Below, piece by piece: positions 1-7,985 of a stretch of DNA of 26,498 nt; the stretch's first letter is position 1; every line of letters starts with the position of its first letter. The DNA comes from DASUFE01 sp036274675 (GTDB lineage: Bacteria > Pseudomonadota > Gammaproteobacteria > HTCC5015). The notes under the pieces are model-generated. The model made no database searches. It worked only from the letters and a program-made list of their open reading frames with translations, and was not told the origin of the DNA. A program made the translations under genes and the position numbers. The DNA lies in contig DASUFE010000098.1 in NCBI GenBank assembly GCA_036274675.1, positions 1-26,498 of the forward strand, in the 5' to 3' direction.

Positions 1-1769
1 TAACCGATCAGCGCGCCTTTATCCGTATTGCCGCCGCGCGCCTCCAGCAGCGTCAGCGAACCCTGCCCGAGTTCGACGAGATAATCCTCGACGCCCTGTA
101 CATTATCGACGCAGACGGCTTCGAGGTACGGACCGAGCACAGTCTCCACCGCGCGCTCCCAACCGTCGCGCACCTGTACGCGCTCCGCGAGCCGCGGCTG
201 CCGGTGCAGGCCGCGCTTTTCCAGCCATTGCACCACCGTCTTGTCCTGTTTGCCGAGAGCCGCCTGCTGCAAGGCTTCGAGCGAGGCCAGCCGGCCGCGG
301 CCGTCCTGTATCCGGTTGCGCGCCTCGTCCAGTTGCCGGCCCAATCCGTCGATATTCTCGCGCGCCGCCAGCACACTCTTGTTGGCCTGCAGCATGTCTT
401 GCTGCAGCGCATCCATGGCAGCGCCGTGACGCGACTCTTCCGCCGCCAAGCCCTGCTGCTGCGCCTCCAGTTCGGCCGTGCTCTGGTTCGCGCGCTCCTC
501 GTTCAGCTTCTGCAGGCGCAGATTCAGACGCTCGAGCTGCTGTCCGAGCTGGTGCTGCCGGGTCTGCTCGACCTGCACCGACTGCGTCACCGCTGCATCG
601 TCCCGGTTGAAGCCTTCCCAGGACTGCTGCCAATCCGCCATCGCCTGCTCGGCCTGGGTCAGGCGCAGCGCCGAGTGCTGCTGGGTCTGTTTGAGCGCGC
701 TGAATGCGGGCTCCTTGTCGGCGATGCCGCGCGAGACGTCTTGCAACTTGGCGCTGTCGTCCTCGATGTGCTGCCGCAGCTCCTGCCACGAGCTGTTGAT
801 CTTTTCCAGGTCTTCCACCTGGCGCTGACGCGTTTCACGGTTGTGCTGGATGGACTGCTCGATGCGGGAGATTTCCGCCCCCACCCGGTAAAACTCGGCC
901 TGCACGGTGTTCAACTGATCGTTGGATTCGGTCTGCGCCTCGCGCTTCTTTTCCAGCTCCAGCTCCACCGCGCGCTGCTGCGCGATCACGGCTTCGACTT
1001 CGGTCTGCCGTTCCTGCAACTCGCGCTCGTTGGACTGCACCTTTTCGTTCAGCTCCCGCCAGCGCAGCGCCAGCAGTTCGGCCTTCAGCTTGCGTTCCTC
1101 GGCCTTGAGCTGCTTGTAGCGCTCGGCCGCGTTGGCCTGGCGTTTGAGGTGCGCGATCTGTTTTTCCACCTCGTCGCGCACGTCGTTCAGGCGCTCCAGG
1201 TTTTCGCGCGTCGCCCGGATACGGCTTTCCGTTTCCTTGCGCCGCTCCTTGTACTTGGTGATGCCGGCGGCCTCCTCCAGGTAGATGCGCAGGTCTTCGG
1301 GCTTGGCCTCGATGATGCGCGAGATCATGCCCTGTTCGATGATGGCGTAGCTGCGGGGGCCAAGGCCCGTGCCGAGGAAAATATCGGCAATATCGCGCCG
1401 GCGACACTTGATGCCGTTGAGGAAATAGTTGGACTGGCCGTCGCGCGTGACTTCGCGGCGCACGGAAATCTCGTTGTACTGCGCATACTGCCCGCCGAGC
1501 TTGTGGTCGGAATTATCAAAAATGAGGTCGACGGAAGCGCGGCCGACCGCGGGGCGCGCGGAAGAACCATTGAAGATGACATCTTCCATGGAATCGCCGC
1601 GCAACTGCTTGGCCGAGCTCTCCCCCATTACCCAGCGCACGGCGTCGATCACATTCGATTTGCCGCAGCCGTTGGGGCCGATAATCCCGGTCAGGACATC
1701 GGAAAACAGGATGGTGGTGGGTTCGACAAAAGACTTGAAGCCGGCCAGCTTGATTTTACTAAGGCGCAT
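1..1769 (-). CDS. smc: Chromosome partition protein SMC, N-terminal part (cut by window edge)
   Basis: SMC is an ABC-type ATPase that compacts and segregates the chromosome. About 589 codons are visible and the frame stays open to the window edge, so the C-terminal half is missing. The start is the ATG at 1767-1769, giving MRLSKIKLAGFKSF, the usual SMC N-terminus. Walker A (GPNGCGKS) is at residues 31-38 and the Q-loop glutamine is near residue 146 (EQGMIS). A long, Gln/Glu/Arg-rich coiled coil follows from about residue 165 to 510, and the sequence then enters the hinge domain. The gene is divergent from queF, with 89 bp between the two starts. The opposite strand carries a very long open frame, which is a GC-rich shadow. 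The family call is secure. Confidence 0.96.
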   Translation of the reverse strand, partial: MRLSKIKLAGFKSFVEPTTILFSDVLTGIIGPNGCGKSNVIDAVRWVMGESSAKQLRGDSMEDVIFNGSSARPAVGRASVDLIFDNSDHKLGGQYAQYNEISVRREVTRDGQSNYFLNGIKCRRRDIADIFLGTGLGPRSYAIIEQGMISRIIEAKPEDLRIYLEEAAGITKYKERRKETESRIRATRENLERLNDVRDEVEKQIAHLKRQANAAERYKQLKAEERKLKAELLALRWRELNEKVQSNERELQERQTEVEAVIAQQRAVELELEKKREAQTESNDQLNTVQAEFYRVGAEISRIEQSIQHNRETRQRQVEDLEKINSSWQELRQHIEDDSAKLQDVSRGIADKEPAFSALKQTQQHSALRLTQAEQAMADWQQSWEGFNRDDAAVTQSVQVEQTRQHQLGQQLERLNLRLQKLNEERANQSTAELEAQQQGLAAEESRHGAAMDALQQDMLQANKSVLAARENIDGLGRQLDEARNRIQDGRGRLASLEALQQAALGKQDKTVVQWLEKRGLHRQPRLAERVQVRDGWERAVETVLGPYLEAVCVDNVQGVEDYLVELGQGSLTLLEARGGNTDKGALIG

Positions 1770-1792
1770 AAATCTGGATGCCCTTTCTCACA

Positions 1793-1798
1793 TATAAT
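1793..1798 (+). promoter_or_regulatory. Possible -10 element for queF
   Basis: A perfect TATAAT lies 60 bp upstream of the queF start in the smc-queF divergent gap. I see no good -35 hexamer 16-18 bp upstream, so this is suggestive only. The AT-rich core is nearly symmetric and could also serve smc on the other strand. Confidence 0.35.
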
Positions 1799-1858
1799 AT
1801 CGGTTTTCTCGAAAAGGCCCCGACCGCGTCGGAGCCCGCCACATTATCGGAGCCGGAA

Positions 1859-2248
1859 ATGTCCGCAAAGCCTAACAAATCACTGGAAACATTCCCCAAC
1901 CCCCAGCAGGACCGGGATTATACCATCCGGATGGAAATTCCGGAGTTTACCTGTTTGTGCCCGAAAACAGGCCAGCCGGATTTTGCGACCCTGACGCTGG
2001 AATACGTACCGGACCGCATCTGCATCGAATTGAAATCATTGAAACTTTATATCTGGTCATTCCGGGACCAGGGCGCCTTCCATGAAGCGGTTACGAACGA
2101 GATTCTAAATGACCTGGTAAAGGCTTGCGAGCCGCGCTTTATGCGCCTGACCGCCGAATTCAACGTGCGCGGGGGGATTTATACGACGGTCACCGCCCAG
2201 CATCAGGCAGCCGGTTGGGAACCGCCCCTCGCCATCGAGCTGCCCTAG
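1859..2248 (+). CDS. queF: NADPH-dependent 7-cyano-7-deazaguanine (preQ0) reductase, type I QueF
   Basis: QueF reduces the nitrile of preQ0 to the amine preQ1 in the queuosine tRNA-modification pathway, in the cytoplasm. The protein is 129 residues, the size of the short, single-domain type I enzymes. The motif CLCPKTGQPDF at residues 32-42 holds the nucleophilic Cys34 and the acid Asp41. The family signature ELKSLKLY is at 57-64, and the substrate-binding His75-Glu76 pair (FHE) follows. I chose the ATG at 1859 because GGAG sits 6 nt upstream (1849-1852) and the protein then begins at a family-like position. An in-frame ATG at 1778 lies upstream of the candidate -10 and would add unconserved residues. 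The gene converges with squalene synthase. Confidence 0.95.
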   Translation: MSAKPNKSLETFPNPQQDRDYTIRMEIPEFTCLCPKTGQPDFATLTLEYVPDRICIELKSLKLYIWSFRDQGAFHEAVTNEILNDLVKACEPRFMRLTAEFNVRGGIYTTVTAQHQAAGWEPPLAIELP

Positions 2249-2304
2249 CGCAGATCAGGCCTTGCCGGTTTGAATCGAGAGGTTCCTTCAGGCATACCGG
2301 TTAT

Positions 2305-2321
2305 CAACCCGACTTGGGTTG
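2305..2321. other. Small hairpin in the queF/sqs convergent gap
   Basis: CAACCC (2305-2310) and GGGTTG (2316-2321) form a 6-bp stem around a 5-nt loop. A 9-bp inverted repeat, CGGTTTGAA (2266-2274) and TTCAAACCG (2337-2345), encloses it. Neither strand has a clear T-run after the stem, so it is not a convincing intrinsic terminator. It may still mark the 3' ends of both convergent genes. Confidence 0.3.
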
Positions 2322-2364
2322 AAAGCAGGTCTGGACTTCAAACCGCTTGCGCTCAACCCGGATG

Positions 2365-2433
2365 CTTCAGATCCGCAGGGTGTCGAATCTGCTTTGAGTG
2401 AACAAAAACCCTTCAAGTCCGCAGGGTATCAAA
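2365..2433 (-). repeat. Imperfect direct repeat copying the 3' end of the squalene synthase gene
   Basis: The 23 bp at 2411-2433, which hold the last codons and stop of the synthase gene, recur at 2365-2387 with about 19 of 23 bases identical. On the minus strand both copies read Phe-Asp-Thr-Leu-Arg-X-stop. This looks like a partial tandem duplication or an earlier gene end left behind. The repeat is short, so chance is not excluded. Confidence 0.4.
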
Positions 2434-3507
2434 CCATGCCTGTACGGTCGCATGCGGCTCCGTGGGCACGGTGACGGGCGCCGCCGGCGGTAAGCCGGCG
2501 GCGCAACGATTAAACAACCACTCCAGCAGCCGGTTGCTGTGCTGCAGCAAGGCCGTGGCGGCGATCACGAAGCTTACCGAGGAACGGCGTATCTTGACCT
2601 GCTTGAGATCCGTGAAATGGGGCCGTTTATGAATTTTGCGCAGGGTTAACAAAGCCATGGCGACGGACCAATAGCAGAATTTGCGCAGACCACGCTCTTG
2701 CGGCGGCAGCGACAGGGTATAGTTCAAGGCGTTGCGCAAATGACCGTGAGCGATCGCGATCAACTGCCGCAAGCCGGCGGCGAATGCGGGGGCCTCGCCG
2801 TTCCGCGCCAGCCTGGCGAGATCATAACCATAGGCAGCGAAAAGTTCTCGTGGCAGCCAGCACACCCCCCGCTCCAGATCCTTGCGGATATCCCGCAGGA
2901 TATTGGTCATCTGCAGCCCCTGGCCGAACGAAACCGCCAGCCCCATCAAGCGATCGCGTTCACGCTCCAGTGCCGGGCTGTACTGGCAGCAAAGACCGGT
3001 CAGCAGCTCACCGACCACGCCGGCCACGTGATAGCAATAACGGTCGAATTCCGCCATATCCTTGAGGCCCTGCGGCGACGTATGGGCCTGGTAATAAACC
3101 ATGCCCTTGATCATGATCCGGACGCAGCGCTCCAGCCGGGCGCGCTGCGACGGACTGAAACCGTGGGTTATGCCGATCACGCGCGCCGTCTGGGCAATCA
3201 GTTCCTTTTCCGCGGGCAGGCGGTCAACCCCAAGCCGCGGATAAAAGCGGCCCACGAATTCCTGCGCCGGAGCGCGTCCGGCTACGGCATCGATAAGGGA
3301 CTTCGCCAGAGCCGGTTTCTCGCCCGCCCTGACGGCCGTTTCGTCTTCGAGCGTATCGGCGATGCGGCACAACAAATAGGCATTGGCGACCGTGTCGGCC
3401 AGTTCAGGCGGCAACTGCGGAATCGTCAGCGCGAAGCTGCGCGCGACGCCTTGCAGCAGCCGCTGCTGGAACGCCTTGTCGGATTCACTGAGAGTTTTGT
3501 TCTGCAT
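2413..3507 (-). CDS. Squalene synthase (farnesyl-diphosphate farnesyltransferase) family
   Basis: The enzyme should condense two farnesyl diphosphates head to head into squalene, the precursor of hopanoids and sterols. It is 364 residues long. The first Asp-rich motif DTLED is at 51-55 in CRIADTLEDE. The tyrosine-rich helix is near 157-170 (YCYHVAGVVGELLT). The second Asp-rich motif is at 201-210 (TNILRDIRKD, Asp206 and Asp210). WLPRELF follows it, where eukaryotic-type squalene synthases have a similar segment. This fits a single-enzyme squalene synthase better than the HpnC/HpnD pair, and no HpnD-like or HpnE-like gene is adjacent. A phytoene synthase is the main alternative. No clear Shine-Dalgarno precedes the ATG. 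ispG lies 75 bp upstream on the same strand, so the two may be co-transcribed in isoprenoid supply. Confidence 0.85.
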   Translation of the reverse strand: MQNKTLSESDKAFQQRLLQGVARSFALTIPQLPPELADTVANAYLLCRIADTLEDETAVRAGEKPALAKSLIDAVAGRAPAQEFVGRFYPRLGVDRLPAEKELIAQTARVIGITHGFSPSQRARLERCVRIMIKGMVYYQAHTSPQGLKDMAEFDRYCYHVAGVVGELLTGLCCQYSPALERERDRLMGLAVSFGQGLQMTNILRDIRKDLERGVCWLPRELFAAYGYDLARLARNGEAPAFAAGLRQLIAIAHGHLRNALNYTLSLPPQERGLRKFCYWSVAMALLTLRKIHKRPHFTDLKQVKIRRSSVSFVIAATALLQHSNRLLEWLFNRCAAGLPPAAPVTVPTEPHATVQAWFDTLRT

Positions 3508-3582
3508 CCGGCAGCCCCGCTGGGCGAAGCCCTGAAAAAAAATAGTTGGAAGTATCGGTTTGGAACAGATACGCAGCAGCGC

Positions 3583-4806
3583 TTAACGTCCTCCGTAACG
3601 CCGCTCAATATATTGTTCAACAATCTGCTGGAATTCCTCGGCAATACGCTCGCCTTTCAAAGTGACGTCCTTCTTGCCGTCGATATAGACCGGCGCCACC
3701 GGACGCTCGCCCGTGCCCGGCAGACTGATGCCTATATCCGCATACTTGCTCTCGCCGGGACCGTTCACCACGCAACCCATCACCGCCACCGACATCGATT
3801 CGACGCCAGGGTATCTGCCGCGCCATACCGGCATGTTATGACGAATATAGGACTGAATATCCTGCGCCAGTTGCTGGAAATAGGTGCTGCTGGTGCGGCC
3901 GCAACCGGGACAGGCGATCACCAACGGGGTGAACGAACGAATGCCCATGGTCTGCAGAATCTCCTGCGCGACGATCACCTCGCGTGTACGGTCGCCGCCG
4001 GGTTCGGGCGTCAGCGAAATGCGGATGGTATCGCCGATACCTTCCTGCAACAGCACCGAGAGCGCGGCGGTCGAGGCGACGATACCCTTGGACCCCATGC
4101 CGGCCTCGGTCAGGCCGAGATGCAGTGCATAGTCACAGCGTTGCGCAAGTTCGCGGTACACGGCGATAAGATCCTGCACGCTGCTCGTCTTGCAGGACAG
4201 AATAATCTTGTCGTGCGCAAGACCCAGTTGCTCCGCGCGCGCCGCGCTTTCCAGCGCGGATTCGATCACCGTCGAGCGCATGATCTCGTCGAGATCTTTC
4301 GGTTGCTTGAGTTGCGCGTTCTCGTCCAGCCTGGCGGCCAGCAGATCCTGGTCCAGGCTGCCCCAGTTGACGCCGATGCGCACGGGCTTGTCGTAACGGC
4401 AGGCCACTTCGATCATGGCGGCGAACTGCGGATCTTTCTTGCCGCCGCGCCCGACGTTGCCGGGATTGATGCGGTATTTCGAGAGCGCCTGTGCGCAATC
4501 GGGATACTGCGTCAGCAGCTTGTGTCCGTTGAAATGAAAATCCCCGATCAGCGGCACATCGCAGCCCATTTTGTCGAGCTGCTCGCGTATGCGTGCCACC
4601 TGAGCCGCGGCTTCGGGGGAATTGACCGTGATCCGCACCAGCTCCGAACCCGCCCTGGACAGCTCCGCCACCTGGGCGGCGGTGCGGATCGGATCCGCGG
4701 TATCCGTATTGGTCATGGACTGCACGACCACCGGCGCGTCGCCGCCCACGGTGACGCGGCCGATTTTCACCGCCGTCCGGAGCTTGCGTTTGACATTCTG
4801 CAACAT
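3583..4806 (-). CDS. ispG: 4-hydroxy-3-methylbut-2-en-1-yl diphosphate synthase IspG (GcpE)
   Basis: IspG is the [4Fe-4S] enzyme that converts MEcPP to HMBPP, the penultimate step of the MEP isoprenoid pathway. The 407-residue protein has the typical start MLQNVKRKLRTAVKIG and the motif VVVQSMTNTDT. The C-terminal cluster ligands are in CPGCGRTSS and in GCVVNGPGESKYADIG. I chose the ATG at 4804-4806; an in-frame start 29 codons upstream adds an unconserved tail. An AAAGGCG stretch precedes the chosen start. In Pseudomonas-like genomes ispG lies between rodZ and hisS, but here those two genes are only 22 bp apart and ispG sits next to squalene synthase. It is divergent from cysZ across a 116-bp gap. 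Confidence 0.97.
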   Translation of the reverse strand: MLQNVKRKLRTAVKIGRVTVGGDAPVVVQSMTNTDTADPIRTAAQVAELSRAGSELVRITVNSPEAAAQVARIREQLDKMGCDVPLIGDFHFNGHKLLTQYPDCAQALSKYRINPGNVGRGGKKDPQFAAMIEVACRYDKPVRIGVNWGSLDQDLLAARLDENAQLKQPKDLDEIMRSTVIESALESAARAEQLGLAHDKIILSCKTSSVQDLIAVYRELAQRCDYALHLGLTEAGMGSKGIVASTAALSVLLQEGIGDTIRISLTPEPGGDRTREVIVAQEILQTMGIRSFTPLVIACPGCGRTSSTYFQQLAQDIQSYIRHNMPVWRGRYPGVESMSVAVMGCVVNGPGESKYADIGISLPGTGERPVAPVYIDGKKDVTLKGERIAEEFQQIVEQYIERRYGGR

Positions 4807-4922
4807 AGACGCCTTTGAGGCATGGCCTGGAATACAGAGAGCGCATTTTACCGGAAAAGCCGGCTTCTTGCGTATTGGCCGGGAGTCTTTCAATATAGAC
4901 AGCCATCACCGGGGGTTAAAAC

Positions 4923-5663
4923 ATGCTGTCCGACTTTTACCAGGGAACAAACGCAGCGCTTTCGGGTTTCATGCTGATCCGGCAACGGGGCATAAAACGT
5001 TATGTCATAGTCCCCCTTCTGATCAACATACTCCTTTTCGGCAGCGCCCTCTGGTATATCTATGCGCGGGCGGACCGGGGCATCACCGCCATGGTGGAAT
5101 GGCTGCCGGACTGGCTGGATTGGTTAAGCTGGCTGGTTTGGGCGCTGCTGGGATTGTTACTCTGCAGCGTCGCCTTTTACAGTTTCACGCTGGCGGCGAA
5201 TTTTATCGGTTCGCCGTTTAACGGCAGGCTGTCGGAAAAAATCGAACAGCGGCTGATCGGCTATGCCCCACCCTCTTCGGGGCAGGTCTATACGACGGCC
5301 GGCATCAAAAATTCAATTCATTCCGAACTGGCCAAGCTGGGATATCTGCTGAGTCGCAGCCTGCCCCTGCTGGTGCTCAGCTTCATTCCCGTCATCAATA
5401 TTTTTGCGCCGCTGCTGTGGTTTCTGTTCGGCGCCTGGATGCTGGCGCTGGAATACCTGGACTATCCCATGGGAAACCACGGCATCCCGTTCGCGGAGCA
5501 AAGGCTGAAACTGCGGCAGCGGCCGCTGCTGGCGCTGGGCTTCGGTATGGCGGTCTGCGGCCTGACCTTTATTCCGCTGGTAAATTTTCTGGCCATGCCC
5601 GTTGCGGTATCTGGAGCAACCCGGCTTTGGGTACTCCATCTATCCCGCCAATCTCCGGCTTGA
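4923..5663 (+). CDS. cysZ: CysZ-type sulfate transport membrane protein (EI24 family)
   Basis: CysZ homologues are inner-membrane proteins that take up sulfate for cysteine synthesis. The 246-residue length matches the family. Hydrophobic segments are visible around residues 27-46 (YVIVPLLINILLFGSALWYI), 66-95, 143-178 (LPLLVLSFIPVINIFAPLLWFLF region) and 203-235. The N-terminal stretch with GF.LI...LK/R..V.VPL is typical. GGGGG followed by a 7-nt spacer precedes the ATG. The gene is divergent from ispG and converges with the cytochrome gene, with a terminator between them. A sulfur-supply role would suit the iscS-rich neighbourhood, but the two are about 15 kb apart and nothing links them directly. 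Function is by family only. Confidence 0.88.
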   Translation: MLSDFYQGTNAALSGFMLIRQRGIKRYVIVPLLINILLFGSALWYIYARADRGITAMVEWLPDWLDWLSWLVWALLGLLLCSVAFYSFTLAANFIGSPFNGRLSEKIEQRLIGYAPPSSGQVYTTAGIKNSIHSELAKLGYLLSRSLPLLVLSFIPVINIFAPLLWFLFGAWMLALEYLDYPMGNHGIPFAEQRLKLRQRPLLALGFGMAVCGLTFIPLVNFLAMPVAVSGATRLWVLHLSRQSPA

Positions 5664-5726
5664 AAACTTGAGGGGTGGCTCGCGGTCATAACTGTTGCCA
5701 CATAACGGGCAGGCTCTCAAAAAGAC

Positions 5727-5759
5727 AGAAGCCATACGCCTTTACGTCGTATGGCTTCT
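5727..5759. terminator. Bidirectional rho-independent terminator between cysZ and the cytochrome gene
   Basis: A perfect 12-bp stem joins AGAAGCCATACG (5727-5738) to CGTATGGCTTCT (5748-5759) across a 9-nt loop. On the minus strand it is followed within three bases by TTTTT, a good tail for the leftward cytochrome gene. On the plus strand the tail is the weaker TCTGTT, serving cysZ. The position between two convergent stop codons fits. Confidence 0.85.
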
Positions 5760-5848
5760 TCTGTTAAGAGGAGGCGTGAGCCCACATCCGGCAGGCTCTC
5801 TCTCAGTCTTCAGCCGAGCATCGACTCCCGCCTCCAACCCTGAACACG

Positions 5849-7759
5849 TTATTCCTGACCTTCCGCCGGAATCTGGAACAGCTTCGACAGGTCGATGCTT
5901 CCATGCTCCGCCGGTGTCTGCGGATTGGTGGTATTGGGATTACCCGGATTCAGGCTCGATGCGGTGTCATCCGGCGGGAACAGTGTCAGTGTCTGCAGGA
6001 ATTCCTGCACTTTCTGCCGGTCGTCCTCTGCGCGCGCCGCGTAATTATTGCGCGCGGTTTGCGCCTCGCCGCCGTGACGCAGAATCACTTCGTTCAGATT
6101 GACGCTGCGGCCGTCATGACCGTAGGGAGCAGACGTGGCCACGCCCCACAGCGGCTCGGTTACGAACTGGGTAACCAGCGTGCCGTTGTATTCGCGCTCA
6201 TGGAAGAACGCACCGAGGTCATGCCGCTTCAGATCAGAGAAGAAATTCCGCACCGTGAACGATGCTTCGTTCGGCAGCAGCTGCGGGAACGGATTGCCGT
6301 CCGGAACAGGATGGAACAGCGTGGCCGCGGTGGCGAACAGATCGTTGAAGATACCGCGGACCGGGTCATACACGGTTTCAAGGTCAGCCACGCGGCGATC
6401 GCGGTTGATCGTCAGATTCTGCACGTGGCAACTGGTGCAGCCGATCGTGTTCATGATCGTCAGACCTTCCTGGGCCCGTTGCGAAACCCGGTACTGTCCA
6501 GGCTTGAAATAGTTCAGGAAATAAAATTCCATATGGTCGACCACAGCAGTATCGATTTCATTGGTGACACCGTCACCGTCGGGATCAGTCGATGAGCCGC
6601 ATGCCCGCGGACGTTCGAAAACATCCAGCGCCGGATCGAATACGAATCCCGCCGGGCTGACGATTCTTTGCGGGTTAACGGGATCCGTGACCGCGCACAG
6701 TACAGTGTCGACGGATTGCAGGCCCATCTCATCATTGAATGCACCGTTTATAAATTCGCGCATGGATACGGTGCCACCCTGGGCGAAGAAGGGCCGTACA
6801 CGCAGGTCGGGGTTGACGCCAACGACACCGCCGGTATTCACCGTGCCGTTGGGATTGGCCGTGATGCTGCCGAAATTGACGCCTTTCGCGGTCAAGGTCC
6901 GAGTCTGCGCGGTACCGCCACTGACGCCGCTCGCCGAGCAGGTCGGAGGCGTGAAACCGAAGCCACTGCGCGTTCCCTGGATGCCGAACTGCATGCTTGC
7001 GCCCGGCGATATGGTGCCATTGTAACTGGCATTGCGGGCGATCGGCCGCGTCGTATAGCCGTTGATGACCACGGAATCCCAGTTGTTATAAATATTGGCA
7101 GTGACGTTGAACTGCAGCGTCACTTCCCAACTGTTGATCGTCGCGCCGCTGGTATTGGTGACCCGAACGTCCACCTGATAGTTACCGGGCCAGGTATTGG
7201 TGCCGATGATCGTACAGCTGACCTTGTTGGCGGCCTGCGCCAGGGCCGCGGTCCGGATGGCGCGCAGTTCCGCAGTCATCTCATCGGCCAGCTGTTCGGG
7301 CAGACCCAGGCCGAACAAAGCCGGCGCATCCCGGCTATCCGGGCGCGTGGCTACATCGCCGCCGAACCCGGCTGAACCGCGGGGACGACCGTGACACAGC
7401 GCGCAGCTGTCCGCCAGGCCCGCGCCAAGCGCGCGGTTAACGGTGACATCGCCTGTGGAATCGAAATTCACGCGGGGTCCGACGCCTTCCGCCATGGAAA
7501 ATTTGCGCTGGAACAATTGACGACCCCGCCGCACGGAGCGCGCAGGATCCCTCTTGATCAGATAGACAGCGGATCCCGGCGTATTTACATCGCCGTGTCC
7601 GGCCCCGATCTGCTGGTCGAGGGATTTGTTGATCACGCCCAAGGGAGCGTTGACATTACCACCGTCGTTGACTTTGGTTACATCCAGCAATTCGGCGTAG
7701 CCTGAAGTCCAGCCGAAAAGACAGACCCCCAGAAGTATCATGCGGGTAAAAATTGACAT
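5849..7759 (-). CDS. Exported di-heme cytochrome c (DUF1111/MauG-like) with an inserted CBM2 domain
   Basis: The 636-residue protein starts with a signal peptide (MSIFTRMILLGVCLFGW, cleavage probably after GYA near residue 22). Haem site 1 is CALCH at 119-123 and haem site 2 is CTSCH at 441-445. The C-terminal APYGHDGRS near 545-552 and the following helix resemble di-heme thiol-oxidoreductase/peroxidase relatives. Between the haems, residues 182-274 match a family 2 carbohydrate-binding module: flanking Cys182 and Cys274, TNTW at 187-190, buried Trp211, Trp227, YNGTISPG from 246 and a FGIQG strand. The three exposed aromatics are Trp190, Trp227 and Tyr246. A calcium-loop-like DPDGDGVTNEID is at 392-403. 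I chose the ATG at 7757-7759 because a GAGGAGGAG Shine-Dalgarno precedes it. The protein probably works in the periplasm or at the surface, carrying electrons while tethered to polysaccharide. The substrate is unknown. Confidence 0.85.
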   Translation of the reverse strand: MSIFTRMILLGVCLFGWTSGYAELLDVTKVNDGGNVNAPLGVINKSLDQQIGAGHGDVNTPGSAVYLIKRDPARSVRRGRQLFQRKFSMAEGVGPRVNFDSTGDVTVNRALGAGLADSCALCHGRPRGSAGFGGDVATRPDSRDAPALFGLGLPEQLADEMTAELRAIRTAALAQAANKVSCTIIGTNTWPGNYQVDVRVTNTSGATINSWEVTLQFNVTANIYNNWDSVVINGYTTRPIARNASYNGTISPGASMQFGIQGTRSGFGFTPPTCSASGVSGGTAQTRTLTAKGVNFGSITANPNGTVNTGGVVGVNPDLRVRPFFAQGGTVSMREFINGAFNDEMGLQSVDTVLCAVTDPVNPQRIVSPAGFVFDPALDVFERPRACGSSTDPDGDGVTNEIDTAVVDHMEFYFLNYFKPGQYRVSQRAQEGLTIMNTIGCTSCHVQNLTINRDRRVADLETVYDPVRGIFNDLFATAATLFHPVPDGNPFPQLLPNEASFTVRNFFSDLKRHDLGAFFHEREYNGTLVTQFVTEPLWGVATSAPYGHDGRSVNLNEVILRHGGEAQTARNNYAARAEDDRQKVQEFLQTLTLFPPDDTASSLNPGNPNTTNPQTPAEHGSIDLSKLFQIPAEGQE

Positions 7760-7891
7760 GGCAGCTCTCTCCTCCTCAGTTTTACGCGTGCATGTCATCC
7801 ACGCAACGCGCCTTCCCGCGCATTGAGTTTGCCGCGCGCGATTAGCAACCGAGAGAGAGCGTGCTAACTATACTTAAGATTTATCTTTTCG

Positions 7892-7907
7892 GCATTCGTA
7901 TGAATGC
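7892..7907. promoter_or_regulatory. Inverted repeat upstream of the cytochrome gene
   Basis: GCATTC and GAATGC are separated by GTAT, a 6-bp perfect inverted repeat 133 bp upstream of the cytochrome start. It lies upstream of a TATAGT that could be a -10 on the minus strand, so it is placed where an activator site might be. The function is unknown. Confidence 0.35.
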
Positions 7908-7985
7908 TTTTGTCATTGTGAAATTTCATCGGCATTTCGCGTTAAATTTTGTAAGCAAAAATCCATTGATCCAACGCTCATAATG

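Noticed and set aside
1799..1858. preQ1 riboswitch in the queF leader
   Set aside because: The leader is about 55 nt and GC-rich, and I could not fit the short stem, C-rich loop and A-rich tail of a preQ1 aptamer.
204..1994. Open frame of 596 codons on the plus strand opposite smc
   Set aside because: It is antisense to a clear SMC reading frame, has low-complexity Leu/Arg/Gln-rich composition, and runs through the smc-queF promoter gap into queF. It is a shadow of GC-rich codon use.
3528..3575. GTATC/GATAC hairpin plus T8 between ispG and sqs as an intrinsic terminator
   Set aside because: The stem is only 5 bp with a 10-nt loop, and the T-run begins about 9 nt after it. Too weak to argue against co-transcription.
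2698..4818. Open frame of 706 codons on the plus strand opposite sqs and ispG
   Set aside because: It is antisense to two well-supported enzymes, spans their intergenic gap, has no recognisable domain, and is rich in His/Arg/Gln as shadows are.
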